Shown in pieces: positions 28,915 through 37,927 of a stretch of 64,000 nucleotides of DNA. Every line of letters begins with the position of its first letter. The stretch's first letter is position 1. Made by a program: the position numbers and the translations under genes. The stretch is from contig JAWPMR010000001.1 of assembly GCA_033344815.1 (NCBI GenBank), positions 4,202,136-4,266,135 on the forward strand. The letters run 5' to 3'. This DNA comes from Paracoccaceae bacterium (GTDB taxonomy: Bacteria > Pseudomonadota > Alphaproteobacteria > Rhodobacterales > Rhodobacteraceae). The notes beneath the pieces were generated by a model, which made no database searches, was not told where the DNA came from, and was given only the letters and a program-made list of their open reading frames with translations.

Positions 28915-29574
28915 CTAGTGCTTTCTGCGGCGATGTATGACGCCGAAGCCAGCAAGGGCGGTGCCGAACAAGAGCAACGACGTGGGAACCGGAACTGCGG
29001 CAACGCCAATAGTTCCCAAACCGGGCGACGCATCCGGACTGCCAGCCTGATTTCCATCATCCGCGAAAAATATACTTTGCAGCGGTGCGGCTTCGCGCAT
29101 GCCTGTCTGACCACTTCCCGAACCACCCGAACCATTAGACGGTGTTGAGGACACGAGCCTTAATGGGCCCGGCGCAGTCGGATCATTTACGTTTGACTGC
29201 AAAAACGTGGTCGCACCGTAAAAGTTGAACACATCCCGCAGTATGTCCTCACCTTTGGGTGTGTTGATCAATGCCAGACCTTCGTCAATCAATTCATCTT
29301 GGCTCGGTGCTGCGGGGGGCATATCTGGTATGCTTTCCAGCATATCTGCTATGGCCGGAGGCTCCGCCGGATCCGAGTTTGGTGCAATCTCTGGAGCCGC
29401 GTCAAAAGAAGACGCCTCAAGCGAGACTTCTGGTGCATCAATCTGAACGTCAATTCTGCCCGCATTTGCCATGCGATCCGAGACAGTGATGTCGCTGAAT
29501 CCAAGCGATGACGCTGCCACCGCAACGGTCAGACCCAAAGCAGTAGATAGCACCCAAATGAACAATGCACGCAT
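28915..29574 (-). CDS. VPLPA/PEP-CTERM-like sorted protein
   Basis: A 219-residue secreted protein with an N-terminal signal peptide (MRALFIWVLSTALGLTVAVAA) and a C-terminal sorting tail: VPVPTS, then a hydrophobic helix LLLFGTALAGFGVI, then HRRRKH. This matches the VPLPA/PEP-CTERM architecture cut and anchored by an exosortase. The middle part is acidic and Pro/Ala-rich (residues 35-105) with a Gly/Ser stretch near 160, likely disordered. The start is ATG 29574; the open frame extends to 29658 without support. No known domain is recognised in the body. A terminator follows. Confidence 0.8.
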   Translation of the reverse strand: MRALFIWVLSTALGLTVAVAASSLGFSDITVSDRMANAGRIDVQIDAPEVSLEASSFDAAPEIAPNSDPAEPPAIADMLESIPDMPPAAPSQDELIDEGLALINTPKGEDILRDVFNFYGATTFLQSNVNDPTAPGPLRLVSSTPSNGSGGSGSGQTGMREAAPLQSIFFADDGNQAGSPDASPGLGTIGVAAVPVPTSLLLFGTALAGFGVIHRRRKH

Positions 29575-29756
29575 AACAAACACCACTCTCTTTGATTGGG
29601 AAACTCGTAACTCACACCGTACACATCGGGATAATGCGCTGAAAAAGCAAGAAATCACACAAGTCTTGGTAAATTCTACCGGCTGGTGTCGGCTTGAAGA
29701 AACAAAGCCCTACAACTCCGGTATCTGTAACGATTTTGGAAACAATGGGGCAAGTG

Positions 29757-30515
29757 TTATGCCAGTTTCAAATAGGTTCTCACTGCAGCTTCGAATTCCC
29801 TTGGCTTTTCAGCATGCAGCCAATGCCCCGCATTTGGCAGCTTTGCAAAATGCGCTTGCGGAAACAGCGATTTGATCACCGGTCGATGATCTGAAGTGAC
29901 ATAGTCGGAGTTGGCACCCGACAGGAACAGGGCCGGTCTGTCAAAGGTGCCCGACAGTTTGGGGAACGACAGAATGCTCTCCATCTCAGAGGCAAGGACA
30001 TCCAGATTAAGGCGCCAACGTTTACCGGGCACATCCAGGGATTGCGTGAAAAAGCTCTGCAACGCAGGCTCGACACCCATTTCGCCAAGCTGTGCCTCGG
30101 CCTCCGACCTGCGTGACAGCTTTGTCAAATCCACGGCGCGCATGGCGGAGATAAATTGCATCTGGCTATGGGTATAAGCCACGGGCGCAATGTCGCCCAC
30201 AACGAGGCGCTGCACCAAATCGGGGTTCTGCACTGCCAAAACCATAGCGGCCTTGCCCCCCATCGAGTGGCCCACCACATGGGCCGGGCCGCCCAGATGT
30301 GAGATCAACTGCGCGAGATCTTCTGCCATGTCCGCGTAGGTATGGGTCTTCGTCCACGCGCTTTGACCATGGTTGCGTTGATCTACGGTAATCACCCGCG
30401 CTCTATCAGAGAGCCGTTTTGCAATCACACCCCAATTGCGTCCGGAACCAAAGAGGCCGTGCACGATCAGGACGAGGGGCGCATCGGGCGCGCCGAATTC
30501 GGAATAACTGAGCAT
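29757..30515 (-). CDS. Alpha/beta fold esterase, YbfF-like
   Basis: A 252-residue cytoplasmic alpha/beta hydrolase similar to E. coli YbfF, an acyl-CoA/short-chain esterase. The oxyanion VHGLFGSGRNWG is near residue 20, the nucleophile elbow is VVGHSMGGKAAM, the acid is likely in LFLSGANSDYV and the His in NAGHWLHAEKP near the C-terminus. No signal peptide is seen. It is divergent from the small membrane-protein gene at 30593, with 77 bp between. Confidence 0.88.
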   Translation of the reverse strand: MLSYSEFGAPDAPLVLIVHGLFGSGRNWGVIAKRLSDRARVITVDQRNHGQSAWTKTHTYADMAEDLAQLISHLGGPAHVVGHSMGGKAAMVLAVQNPDLVQRLVVGDIAPVAYTHSQMQFISAMRAVDLTKLSRRSEAEAQLGEMGVEPALQSFFTQSLDVPGKRWRLNLDVLASEMESILSFPKLSGTFDRPALFLSGANSDYVTSDHRPVIKSLFPQAHFAKLPNAGHWLHAEKPREFEAAVRTYLKLA

Positions 30516-30592
30516 GGGCAGGAGCTAGCGGATTTGTATGATCCGCACCAGCGCTATTGCATGTGATGCGCATGGATGATTAGGATTTTGCG

Positions 30593-30967
30593 ATGCAGGA
30601 CCCGCTTGATATCGAAACCAAGGCACTCAGCCTCCAGTCCGCTTTGGAAAAACACCTTGGGGTGAAAGGACGTACGTTGCAGCAAAGTCTGCGTCGTGCA
30701 GGGCGTCGTTTGCCCAAGCGGTTACGTGGCCAAGCGGCCTTGGTTGCGCAGGCGCAGGATTTGCAGGGCAACATTAAGCTCACTCGGCAATTTGATGTAT
30801 CGGCAATCGAACATGCGTATACCGAAGTGTCAGAATATCTGGCAAAAATAGATCGCTCCGATGCGAGACGGGCGCGAGTGATCTCGGTTCTGGCCGTGCT
30901 GGCGTTTAATTTTATACTGATGTTTGCCGCAATCGTGATATATCTGCGCATGCGCGGTACGATCTGA
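30593..30967 (+). CDS. Conserved hypothetical single-pass membrane protein
   Basis: A 124-residue protein with a basic, helical N-terminal two thirds (RTLQQSLRRAGRRLPKRLRG) and one C-terminal transmembrane helix (VISVLAVLAFNFILMFAAIVIYL), ending RMRGTI. This tail-anchored layout resembles conserved hypotheticals I associate with Rhodobacteraceae. The ATG follows a weak purine stretch. The acidic/basic helix at residues 20-80 may interact with nucleic acid or another protein. The function is unknown. Confidence 0.7.
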   Translation: MQDPLDIETKALSLQSALEKHLGVKGRTLQQSLRRAGRRLPKRLRGQAALVAQAQDLQGNIKLTRQFDVSAIEHAYTEVSEYLAKIDRSDARRARVISVLAVLAFNFILMFAAIVIYLRMRGTI

Positions 30968-31750
30968 ATCTGCTTGTTGACGGACTGACCCGCGCACTAT
31001 TGCCCGGCGCTTCCGGATAAAGTGACGGACCCGCAGCAATGCCATACCAGTTTTGCTTACGCCTTCTTGGTCTTGTTCTCGGTGTCAGACCTTTTCGACG
31101 CGGCGCAATTTTTTGAATGGCGTGCGTCATCCCTACTTTTCTTAGTTCGTAACCGTAGTGTCCTCAATGAATAAGCTATTGCGGTCTTTTGGCTGTATCT
31201 GCAGTTAAGGCACTTGGATCCTTGGCGCGATTTGACCGAGGGGCGTTTTGTCGTGAATGATCTTCACTTGCCCCTGTTAACAGCGGGCGTTTGACGACCA
31301 TTTTGCACCAACACACCTCATGCGCCTGCCAAAACCGGCAACTTCGATTTATCGAGTGCGGCAAAGTGAATGCGTGGAGGTTGCCCAAAGCAGATGCACG
31401 CGGAGTCTTTGGGCCATGATGCTAACGTTGCGCTATGCTCGATCCTTTTTGTGCCGAAGCGAATGATACGCCAGATCGTGGTCCAGCTAGCCCGAAATCA
31501 AGCAGCAGAGTGGATACTGGGACGCTGGCAGGCCCGATCATCGCGAAGGCTTTATCTGCCCAGAGGCCAGATTGTCGCGCGCGCACAACTGAATAGTTAA
31601 ACGACACACTTTCGTTAAGTCCCAAGATGGCTCTTCTTGCATGGAAACTATTCGACCTATGACAAATCATCGGGGAAATAGGCGTCATCGTCGGAATCCC
31701 CAGCGGCGAAGATCTCCAAACACTGATGATAAATTGCGAGATTTCAAAGG
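30968..31750. other. Gene-poor stretch upstream of the ABC/ring-hydrolase cluster
   Basis: About 780 bp without a supported gene. Open frames on both strands (for example 31370-31600 plus, 31422-31766 minus) show no ribosome site, family motif or consistent coding character. The base composition is a little lower in GC than flanking genes. The region separates the housekeeping block from the accessory catabolic cluster and may be an insertion scar. Confidence 0.5.
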
Positions 31751-32509
31751 CTAAGTGGCTTCCCAATGTACAATGCGTTTGCTCGCAAAGACAAAAAATG
31801 CATCAAGTGCGGCGCCTAAAAGGCCAAGTTGGATCAACCCTACAAACATGCGATCCACTTGAAAATACTGGCGTGCCTCTTCCAAACGATAACCGATCCC
31901 AGCGGATGAACCGGTAAGTTCAGCCGCGACCAAACTTAGAAACGCCAGCGCTGCCCCGAAACGAAGACCCGCGAAAATATGCGGCGCCGCCGCCGGTACG
32001 ACGACCTCAAAAAACTCACGCCACCAAGGGGCGCCCAGTGATCGAGAGGCGCGAATGTAGGTCTCGGGCACGTGTTCCATCCCATGATGGGTGGCCAGCC
32101 AGACCGCAAGAAACACCGTGTAGGCAATCACGAAATACTTGGATTCCTCACCAATGCCGAACCAAACAATCGCGATTGGTACCAACGCGATGGCCGGAAT
32201 AGGTCGCAAAATGTTGAAAAAAGGATAAACCGCCAAGCGCACGGGAGTAACACGGGCCGTGAGAATACCAGCCAATATACCCAAAGACGCGCCCATTGAA
32301 AATCCGACGGCCGCGCGCGAAACGGAAGTTTTCAGGTCCTTGATCATCACGCCGTCGTTAAACAGTTTGACGGCCGCTTTTGCGACGTCCCAAGGTCCGG
32401 GAAACAGGTTGCGATTGGTGAAGCCGAGGCTATGCGCAAGTTGCCAAACCATGATCACAAAAAGAATCGACAGCAGCGGTTTGAAATAATCGAGTATTTT
32501 TTCCGGCAT
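31751..32509 (-). CDS. ABC transporter permease, SsuC/TauC/NrtB type
   Basis: A 252-residue inner-membrane permease of the nitrate/sulfonate/taurine importer class. About six hydrophobic segments are seen. The cytoplasmic EAA-type coupling loop is in RASRSLGAPWWREFFEVVVPAAAPHIFAGLR around residues 155-180. The gene is on the minus strand, divergent from the ATPase and binding-protein genes of the same importer 278 bp away, which is unusual since the three are normally in one operon. The importer probably serves a small anionic or heterocyclic substrate, inferred from the neighbouring hydrolases. Confidence 0.88.
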   Translation of the reverse strand: MPEKILDYFKPLLSILFVIMVWQLAHSLGFTNRNLFPGPWDVAKAAVKLFNDGVMIKDLKTSVSRAAVGFSMGASLGILAGILTARVTPVRLAVYPFFNILRPIPAIALVPIAIVWFGIGEESKYFVIAYTVFLAVWLATHHGMEHVPETYIRASRSLGAPWWREFFEVVVPAAAPHIFAGLRFGAALAFLSLVAAELTGSSAGIGYRLEEARQYFQVDRMFVGLIQLGLLGAALDAFFVFASKRIVHWEAT

Positions 32510-32562
32510 TTTTGGCTCCTATGTCTAATTGTTTAGCGTAACCAAATTTGAGTCGAGATATT

Positions 32563-32580
32563 CTTTGTCTGTCAACAAAG
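32563..32580. promoter_or_regulatory. Operator-like palindrome between divergent ABC genes
   Basis: CTTTGT (32563-32568) and ACAAAG (32575-32580) are perfect inverted 6-bp arms separated by 6 bp, inside the 278-bp gap between the divergent permease and ATPase genes. It sits 54 bp upstream of the permease start. It could bind a regulator that couples both sides. No regulator gene lies in this cluster, so the protein is unknown. Confidence 0.45.
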
Positions 32581-32787
32581 CGCCGTTTGTCGAAAAATAG
32601 TGTGTTTCTGCCTCATTATTATGCGTTCTACCCTCTCAAGATACGGCCTTTGAGTGCAGGCTTTGCAATGCCGGGCGCAGATTTTTTCCGATGCATTTTT
32701 TGCAGCGATCCGCATCAAAAATAGCATGCAGGTGCATAGCATGTGTCGGTCTAGGCTCAGTGCGGACCGGCGAAAGTAAGTTGCCCC

Positions 32788-33600
32788 ATGGCATCTATTG
32801 TACCAAAAAAAGACCACGACAACCTTCCCACAGATGTGGGCGCAAAAGGTGTCGTCAGAATAGCCGGACTTTCAGTAATCTTTGGCCAAGGGGCATCGAT
32901 AACCACCGCCCTGTCGCCGACGGATCTGGATCTCGAAGCTGGAACATTCACCGCTTTGATCGGGCCGTCGGGCTGTGGGAAATCGACGCTGTTGAATGTG
33001 GTGGCGGGATTCATCAACCCCACCGAAGGTGCTGTACATGTAGATGGGCGGCGTGTCTTGGGACCGCATCCCAGTGTTGGCGTCATTTTTCAGAACTTCG
33101 CGCTTTTTCCCTGGTTCTCGGCGCTTGGGAATGTCGAATTTGCATTGAAACGTTTTGATCTCACAAAGGCTGATCGCAAAGATCGTGCGCTGGCCGCGCT
33201 GAGCGAAGTTGGCCTGTCCGAACACGCTGCCAAATTCCCCGGACAGCTATCAGGGGGCATGAAGCAACGGGTTGCTATTGCGCGCACGCTGGCGGCAGAC
33301 CCTGATGTCTTGCTGATGGATGAACCTTTTGGCGCACTTGATGCCCAGACCAGGCTGCGTATGCACGAACTGCTCACGGGAATTTGGATGCGCCGCCGCA
33401 AGACCGTGTTGTTCGTCACGCATGACGTTGATGAAGCGTTGCGTTTGGCGGATGTCATCCAGGTCATGGCAAACGACCCAGGTCGGATAATCAAAACAGT
33501 CCCTGTTGCTCTTGAGCGTCCACGTCCAGTTGATCGCATGAGCGAGGGGTTCTTGAAACAGCGTAGCGAACTTTTGGGTTTGTTACGCCACGAAGATTAA
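32788..33600 (+). CDS. ABC transporter ATP-binding protein, SsuB/TauB/NrtD type
   Basis: A 270-residue ATPase of the sulfonate/taurine/nitrate importer family. Walker A is GPSGCGKST, the Q-loop is FQNFALFPW, the signature is [13 protein letters not shown], Walker B is [12 protein letters not shown] and the switch His is [10 protein letters not shown]. The N-terminal 30 residues are an unconserved polar extension. It is followed after 19 bp by its binding-protein gene. Energy for import is supplied on the cytoplasmic side. Confidence 0.94.
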   Translation: MASIVPKKDHDNLPTDVGAKGVVRIAGLSVIFGQGASITTALSPTDLDLEAGTFTALIGPSGCGKSTLLNVVAGFINPTEGAVHVDGRRVLGPHPSVGVIFQNFALFPWFSALGNVEFALKRFDLTKADRKDRALAALSEVGLSEHAAKFPGQLSGGMKQRVAIARTLAADPDVLLMDEPFGALDAQTRLRMHELLTGIWMRRRKTVLFVTHDVDEALRLADVIQVMANDPGRIIKTVPVALERPRPVDRMSEGFLKQRSELLGLLRHED

Positions 33601-33619
33601 ACCAAACAGGAGAGAAAAC

Positions 33620-34579
33620 ATGTTCATCAAGACCATCTTTGGCGCGGCTTCGGCATTTCTCGCGGTAGCGAGCACAAGCTTTGCTGGTGACATCACCATC
33701 GGCACAGCGCCCAATTTGCAGACCCTGCCTATCGTCGTTGCACAGTCCGAGGGGTATTTCACAGAGGAAGGTATCAACCTTGAGACGGTCAAATTCACCT
33801 CTGGTCGCAGGGCTTTGGAAGCCCTGATTGGTGGGCAACTGGATGTGGCCTTTATGGCGGAATATCCGGTCTCCATTGCCGCCTTGCGTGACCAGCCCTT
33901 TGGCACGTTCACGACGCTGTCGCGGTATACGGCGAACCGTATGATTTCGAAAGGATCCATCGGGTTCGAAGATCCCTCCAGCCTCATGGGCAAAAAGATC
34001 GGAACAACCAAAGGATCCAACACCGAGTTCTTCACCGAGGCGTTGCTGGAGAAGTTCGGCGTGGACGCTGAAGTGATTAACGTCTCGCCCCCCGATATTG
34101 TCCCGGCTTTGGCCCGCGGTGACATCGATGCAGGCATCATGTTTCCGGATTTCTATCCAGCTGCAGAAAAGGCCCTGGGTGATGATTACCGAGAATTCCG
34201 GAGTGACGCCTATGTCGCCTGGTTCGTATTATCTGCCACGCCGGAAATGTTGAACGACCGTCCTGAGGAGCTGGCCGGTTTTGTGCGCGCATTGATCAAG
34301 GCGGAAGACTTCATCAAGGCAAACCCGGACGGGGCCATGGCAGCGCTTGAGACGGCCTCGGAAGGGTTGCTGTCGATGGGGACGATCAAAACAAAATTCG
34401 CGGAAGCCGAATATGAGATTGGTTTGGCCAATGGCCTTTTGGATATTCTTGAGGTGCAGGCCAACTGGGTGGTCGAAAAAGGTATGGTTGAAGCCGAACC
34501 GACCAGAGAGTCGATCAAGGAATATCTTGCCACAGGTCCGCTTGAGATGGTCGACGCTTCGCGAATTTCGCTGGATTAA
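33620..34579 (+). CDS. ABC substrate-binding protein, NMT1/SsuA type
   Basis: A 319-residue periplasmic binding protein. A signal peptide (MFIKTIFGAASAFLAVASTSFAG) is followed by the NMT1/SsuA fold, seen in ITIGTAPNLQTLPIVVAQSEGYFTEEGINLE, LIGGQLDVAFMAEYP, GKKIGTTKGSNTEFF and LARGDIDAGIMF. This class binds sulfonates, nitrate, riboflavin or pyrimidine precursors; here context suggests a nitrogen heterocycle or ureide. AGGAGAG precedes the ATG. It is cotranscribed between the ATPase and the amidohydrolase. Confidence 0.92.
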   Translation: MFIKTIFGAASAFLAVASTSFAGDITIGTAPNLQTLPIVVAQSEGYFTEEGINLETVKFTSGRRALEALIGGQLDVAFMAEYPVSIAALRDQPFGTFTTLSRYTANRMISKGSIGFEDPSSLMGKKIGTTKGSNTEFFTEALLEKFGVDAEVINVSPPDIVPALARGDIDAGIMFPDFYPAAEKALGDDYREFRSDAYVAWFVLSATPEMLNDRPEELAGFVRALIKAEDFIKANPDGAMAALETASEGLLSMGTIKTKFAEAEYEIGLANGLLDILEVQANWVVEKGMVEAEPTRESIKEYLATGPLEMVDASRISLD

Positions 34580-34605
34580 CGATAGGAGGCGGGCGGCTTA
34601 ATTCA

Positions 34606-36000
34606 GTGCCGCCCGACGTCGATATGGAATTTGAAAAACTGCTTGCCAATAAGGCGACTTTTGCCCCGGAAGTGTTGCTGACGCCGGGAGGCGTCAGGCA
34701 TGACTGGGCGATCAGATTTGAAGGTGGTCGGATTACGGGCGTGGGTCCGGCATCTGATTTTCAAGATGCAGTGGCACTTCCGGGTCGCGCCATCATTCCA
34801 GGCATGGTTGATGCGCATACCCATGTGGGTCAGATATTCGGCAAAGCCTTAATCGGAGGAGAACCTGCACAAATCTGGCGGCGAATCTGGCACCCGATGG
34901 AACGCGACATGGACGAAGAGCAGTCTTATCTTTCTGCCAAATGGGCGTTTTGGGAAGCGATGCGGGGCGGATTCACCAAGGTTGTGAACTATGGTCTAAA
35001 TGGGTTGGACAAGAACGCCGGCGTCCACCGCGCTGCGCAGGAAACAGGCGTTCGACTGGTGTCGGCCTGCGGGCTTGACGAGTTTTCAGGAGACATTGGT
35101 ACAGGTCACGGCAACAACAGTTGGGCCGAAATTGAAGATGTCATTCTCTCCCATATCGAGGACTGCGCCCGTTTTGCGATGATTGAACCTTCTGTGTGTT
35201 GCAGCTCGTTCATGGGTAATACGCCTGAGACACTGACACAGCTATCAGAGCTATGCGCGTCACAGGGCATACTATTGCAGATCCATTCCAATGAACATTT
35301 TCCTGAAGTGCATGAATGCATCTTGCGCCACAAGCAGCGCCCCACTGAACTATTGCACAAGCATCAGGTCCTGGGGCCGCATGTGATTTTGCATCATACG
35401 ACCTTGGTTTCGGAACCGGAAATCGAACTGATTGTCGAAACTGACACTGCGACTAGCTACAACCCGCTTGCCAGCGTTTGGAAGGGCAACGCCGTCGCAC
35501 CCGCCTTGCGGTTTGCCCAAAGAGGCATCCGGTTCGGCATCGGCTCGGATACGACCTCCGCGGATGGGTTCAAGAACCTGATGGCCGCCGAGGCTTGTCA
35601 GCGAATTGCTACTGGGCTGCCTGTGGCCGACTTTTCTTGTGGCGCCGCGTGGACGTGGGTCGATGCGGCAACAACTCAAGGAGCGCGCGCGACAGGAGGC
35701 ACGGGCGACCACGGGCCGCTGGCGGAGGGTATGGCCGCTGATTTTCTTGTTCTCGACATGATGCATCCTGAATGCTTGCCCAGCCACGACTTCGAGTGGG
35801 AACTCGTACGCTATTACAATCGCGATCAGGTTGATGCTGTTGTGGTGGGCGGACGACTCTGCATGGCCCATGGGAAACCTGTAGGCTGGGATGTCGAAGA
35901 GCTGCGCCAAGCTGGTCTTGCCGCAGCTCAAACAATCACCTCGGTGCCCGATATCCAAAGGTGCCACGGCCCCTCGACCCTTTACAGACCAAAGGACTGA
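34606..36000 (+). CDS. Metal-dependent amidohydrolase (TrzN/AtzA-like deaminase superfamily)
   Basis: A 464-residue amidohydrolase-superfamily member of the chlorohydrolase/deaminase branch. Metal ligands are His71 and His73 in VDAHTHVG, His227 in QIHSNEHF (with acidic Glu230), His263/His264 in LHHTTL and Asp315 in GIGSDTTSADG. Relatives deaminate or dechlorinate s-triazines, pterins, guanine or adenosine derivatives. The frame opens with GTG 34606, 16 bp after AGGAGG; ATG 34624 (MEFEK) is an alternative. Position between the importer and the ring-opening hydrolase (gap 3 bp) suggests it makes the hydroxylated ring that the next enzyme opens. The exact substrate cannot be told. Confidence 0.85.
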   Translation: MPPDVDMEFEKLLANKATFAPEVLLTPGGVRHDWAIRFEGGRITGVGPASDFQDAVALPGRAIIPGMVDAHTHVGQIFGKALIGGEPAQIWRRIWHPMERDMDEEQSYLSAKWAFWEAMRGGFTKVVNYGLNGLDKNAGVHRAAQETGVRLVSACGLDEFSGDIGTGHGNNSWAEIEDVILSHIEDCARFAMIEPSVCCSSFMGNTPETLTQLSELCASQGILLQIHSNEHFPEVHECILRHKQRPTELLHKHQVLGPHVILHHTTLVSEPEIELIVETDTATSYNPLASVWKGNAVAPALRFAQRGIRFGIGSDTTSADGFKNLMAAEACQRIATGLPVADFSCGAAWTWVDAATTQGARATGGTGDHGPLAEGMAADFLVLDMMHPECLPSHDFEWELVRYYNRDQVDAVVVGGRLCMAHGKPVGWDVEELRQAGLAAAQTITSVPDIQRCHGPSTLYRPKD

Positions 36001-36003
36001 CCC

Positions 36004-37044
36004 ATGCCACGCGCGCGCATCCACGTCATACCAACCAGAGGACCGGACGATGTGTCCGGTCTTCAGGCTCTTATCGCTGACGGGGAGTTACAACCCGACA
36101 AACTGATTGCGATCCTCGGCAAGACCGAAGGCAATGGTTGCGTCAACGACTTCACCCGTGCCTTTGCGGTTTCGGCTTTCAAGCGTACACTTGGGGAGGC
36201 GGCAGAAGGTGTGAGCATGGTGATGTCGGGTGGCACCGAAGGCGCATTGTCGCCCCATATCGTCACGTTTGAAGTATTGGAAGTGACAACGACAGATCAC
36301 GCAATGGCCATCGGAGCGAAGATATCGCCAGATATCGCACCACATCAGATTGGGACGTTTGCGCAAATTGAATGCGTGGCGGCCGCCGTCAGGGAGGCGA
36401 TCGAGGCGGCCGATATCAGCACGCCTGAGGATGTGCATTTTGTCCAGGTCAAATGTCCCCTTTTGACGGCTGATCGTGTCGCAAGATCCGCTGAGCCGGT
36501 GGTCACTGCTGATACATTGAAATCGATGGGTCAGTCGCGCGGGGCCTCGGCGCTTGGAGTGGCTCTTGCTTTGGGTGAGATCGACGAGAAGACCGCACAA
36601 ACAACACGGATCGGCCACGATACGACGGTCTGGTCCGGACGCGCCAGCACCTCTGCTGGTGTGGAATTAATGGGGCATGAAATCCTGGTTCTCGGTATGA
36701 GCAATAAGTGGTCTGGCCCGCTTGTTGTAGATCATGCGATCATGAACGACGCGATTGACAGCCTGTCGGTCTCAGAGGCGCTGGCGCGACTTGGTGTTGG
36801 CGTGGATGCGAGGCTTCGGGCAGTGTTTGCCAAAGCTGAAGCCTCCACATCAGGGCGCGTGCGCGGTCACCGCCACACCATGTTGGATGACAGTGACATC
36901 TCCTCCACGCGTCACGCGCGTGCTTTTGTAGGCGGCGTTTTGGCCGGGTTGACGGGGCGCACCGACCTGTTCATTTCGGGCGGAGCTGAACACCAGGGAC
37001 CGGATGGGGGTGGCCCAGTCGCGGTGATTGCGGAGCGATTTTAG
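36004..37044 (+). CDS. Ring-opening amidohydrolase (cyanuric acid hydrolase/barbiturase family)
   Basis: A 346-residue member of the AtzD/TrzD/barbiturase family, which opens cyanuric acid or barbiturate rings by hydrolysis. The threefold pseudo-repeat with three Lys-Ser pairs is visible: Lys40 (ILGKTEGNG) and Ser75 (VMSGGTEG), Lys150 (VQVKCPLL) and Ser215/217 (GRASTSAG), Lys277 (FAKAEAS) and Ser325 (ISGGAEHQGPDGGGP). The C-terminal GAEHQGP metal motif is present. Length is slightly shorter than AtzD (about 363). Biuret or ureidomalonate-processing genes are not nearby, so the route is incomplete here. Whether the natural substrate is cyanuric acid, barbiturate or another ring cannot be decided from motifs alone. 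Confidence 0.92.
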   Translation: MPRARIHVIPTRGPDDVSGLQALIADGELQPDKLIAILGKTEGNGCVNDFTRAFAVSAFKRTLGEAAEGVSMVMSGGTEGALSPHIVTFEVLEVTTTDHAMAIGAKISPDIAPHQIGTFAQIECVAAAVREAIEAADISTPEDVHFVQVKCPLLTADRVARSAEPVVTADTLKSMGQSRGASALGVALALGEIDEKTAQTTRIGHDTTVWSGRASTSAGVELMGHEILVLGMSNKWSGPLVVDHAIMNDAIDSLSVSEALARLGVGVDARLRAVFAKAEASTSGRVRGHRHTMLDDSDISSTRHARAFVGGVLAGLTGRTDLFISGGAEHQGPDGGGPVAVIAERF

Positions 37045-37927
37045 CTGCACACCCAAAGCAACCAAGGAGCCAAAAAAATGCAGTTATGTATTGAACTAGT
37101 TTGTTGCACCTTGCGCGAATGTCACTTTTCTCATCCACATGAGGTATCTGCTGTCCCGGGTTGATCAACAGGTTCAATTCGTTGATTTTCATTTGATCCG
37201 TGACTTAGGGCGATGGTCAGCATGACATGGAAATGCGCGCCCGGATATCGTTTACGCAAGGGGGTTCGACAAGAAGTTGGAGGATACTGTTCTTTAAAGA
37301 GATGCCTGTCATCATCAGACCACCTCTGGTGGTGCATACAACGTGTTGCTGGGCAGGATGAAAGCGAGAGCCGCGCCATTACCTCCAACAGATTTAATGA
37401 CAGGGTTTTAGTCTTGTTTTTGATCTGAAGATACGTCTGAGGGTGCCATCGCATTACTCGCCTGCAACGACTTCATGATACTCTTCCCAAAGAGACGGAA
37501 AGCTGACGCCTTCCTTTCAAGGTCTTTCGCAGAGGCAACCGGGCGCGTCGCTGTCCGAACCTTGCATCATGCCGCTCTGATGCCAGATCGCATGATGCGC
37601 AATAGCCTGTGGCACATGTGCTGACACAGATAAAGACGCAAACGGTCCAGGTTGGAGTATGCCCAATAGTAGTGACATCCCCGCCAGCATGGTGTCCCAA
37701 GGCGACGCGAATTTTTGGATAGGAGTTAGATAGAAGGCCTGTGCCGTCAAATCAGATCGGGTTGGCTCGAGGGTGTCCGGTCTGTTCACACGGCAGCAAA
37801 CAACCGCGGTTTTCGACACTGGGCTAAAGCCATTGCCCGCTGCATACTGTTTTTTGCAATCCCACACGGGCGGCAGACAAACGCGAGACTTTCCCTTAAG
37901 ACGCGTCGCTCGGCGGCAGACCTGACC
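37045..37927. other. Gene-poor stretch with a possible gene remnant
   Basis: About 880 bp with no supported gene. Just after the ring-opening hydrolase there is a good ribosome site (CCAAGGAG at 37062-37069) and an ATG at 37078, but the frame ends after 28 codons at 37164. This looks like the start of a former downstream gene. Further on, minus-strand frames (37131-37454, 37473-37700, 37517-37867) are unrecognised and overlap each other in different frames. This is compatible with decayed sequence. Confidence 0.45.

Noticed and set aside
31422-31766. 114-codon minus-strand frame before the permease gene
   Set aside because: It overlaps the permease 3' end, lacks a ribosome site and shows no domain.
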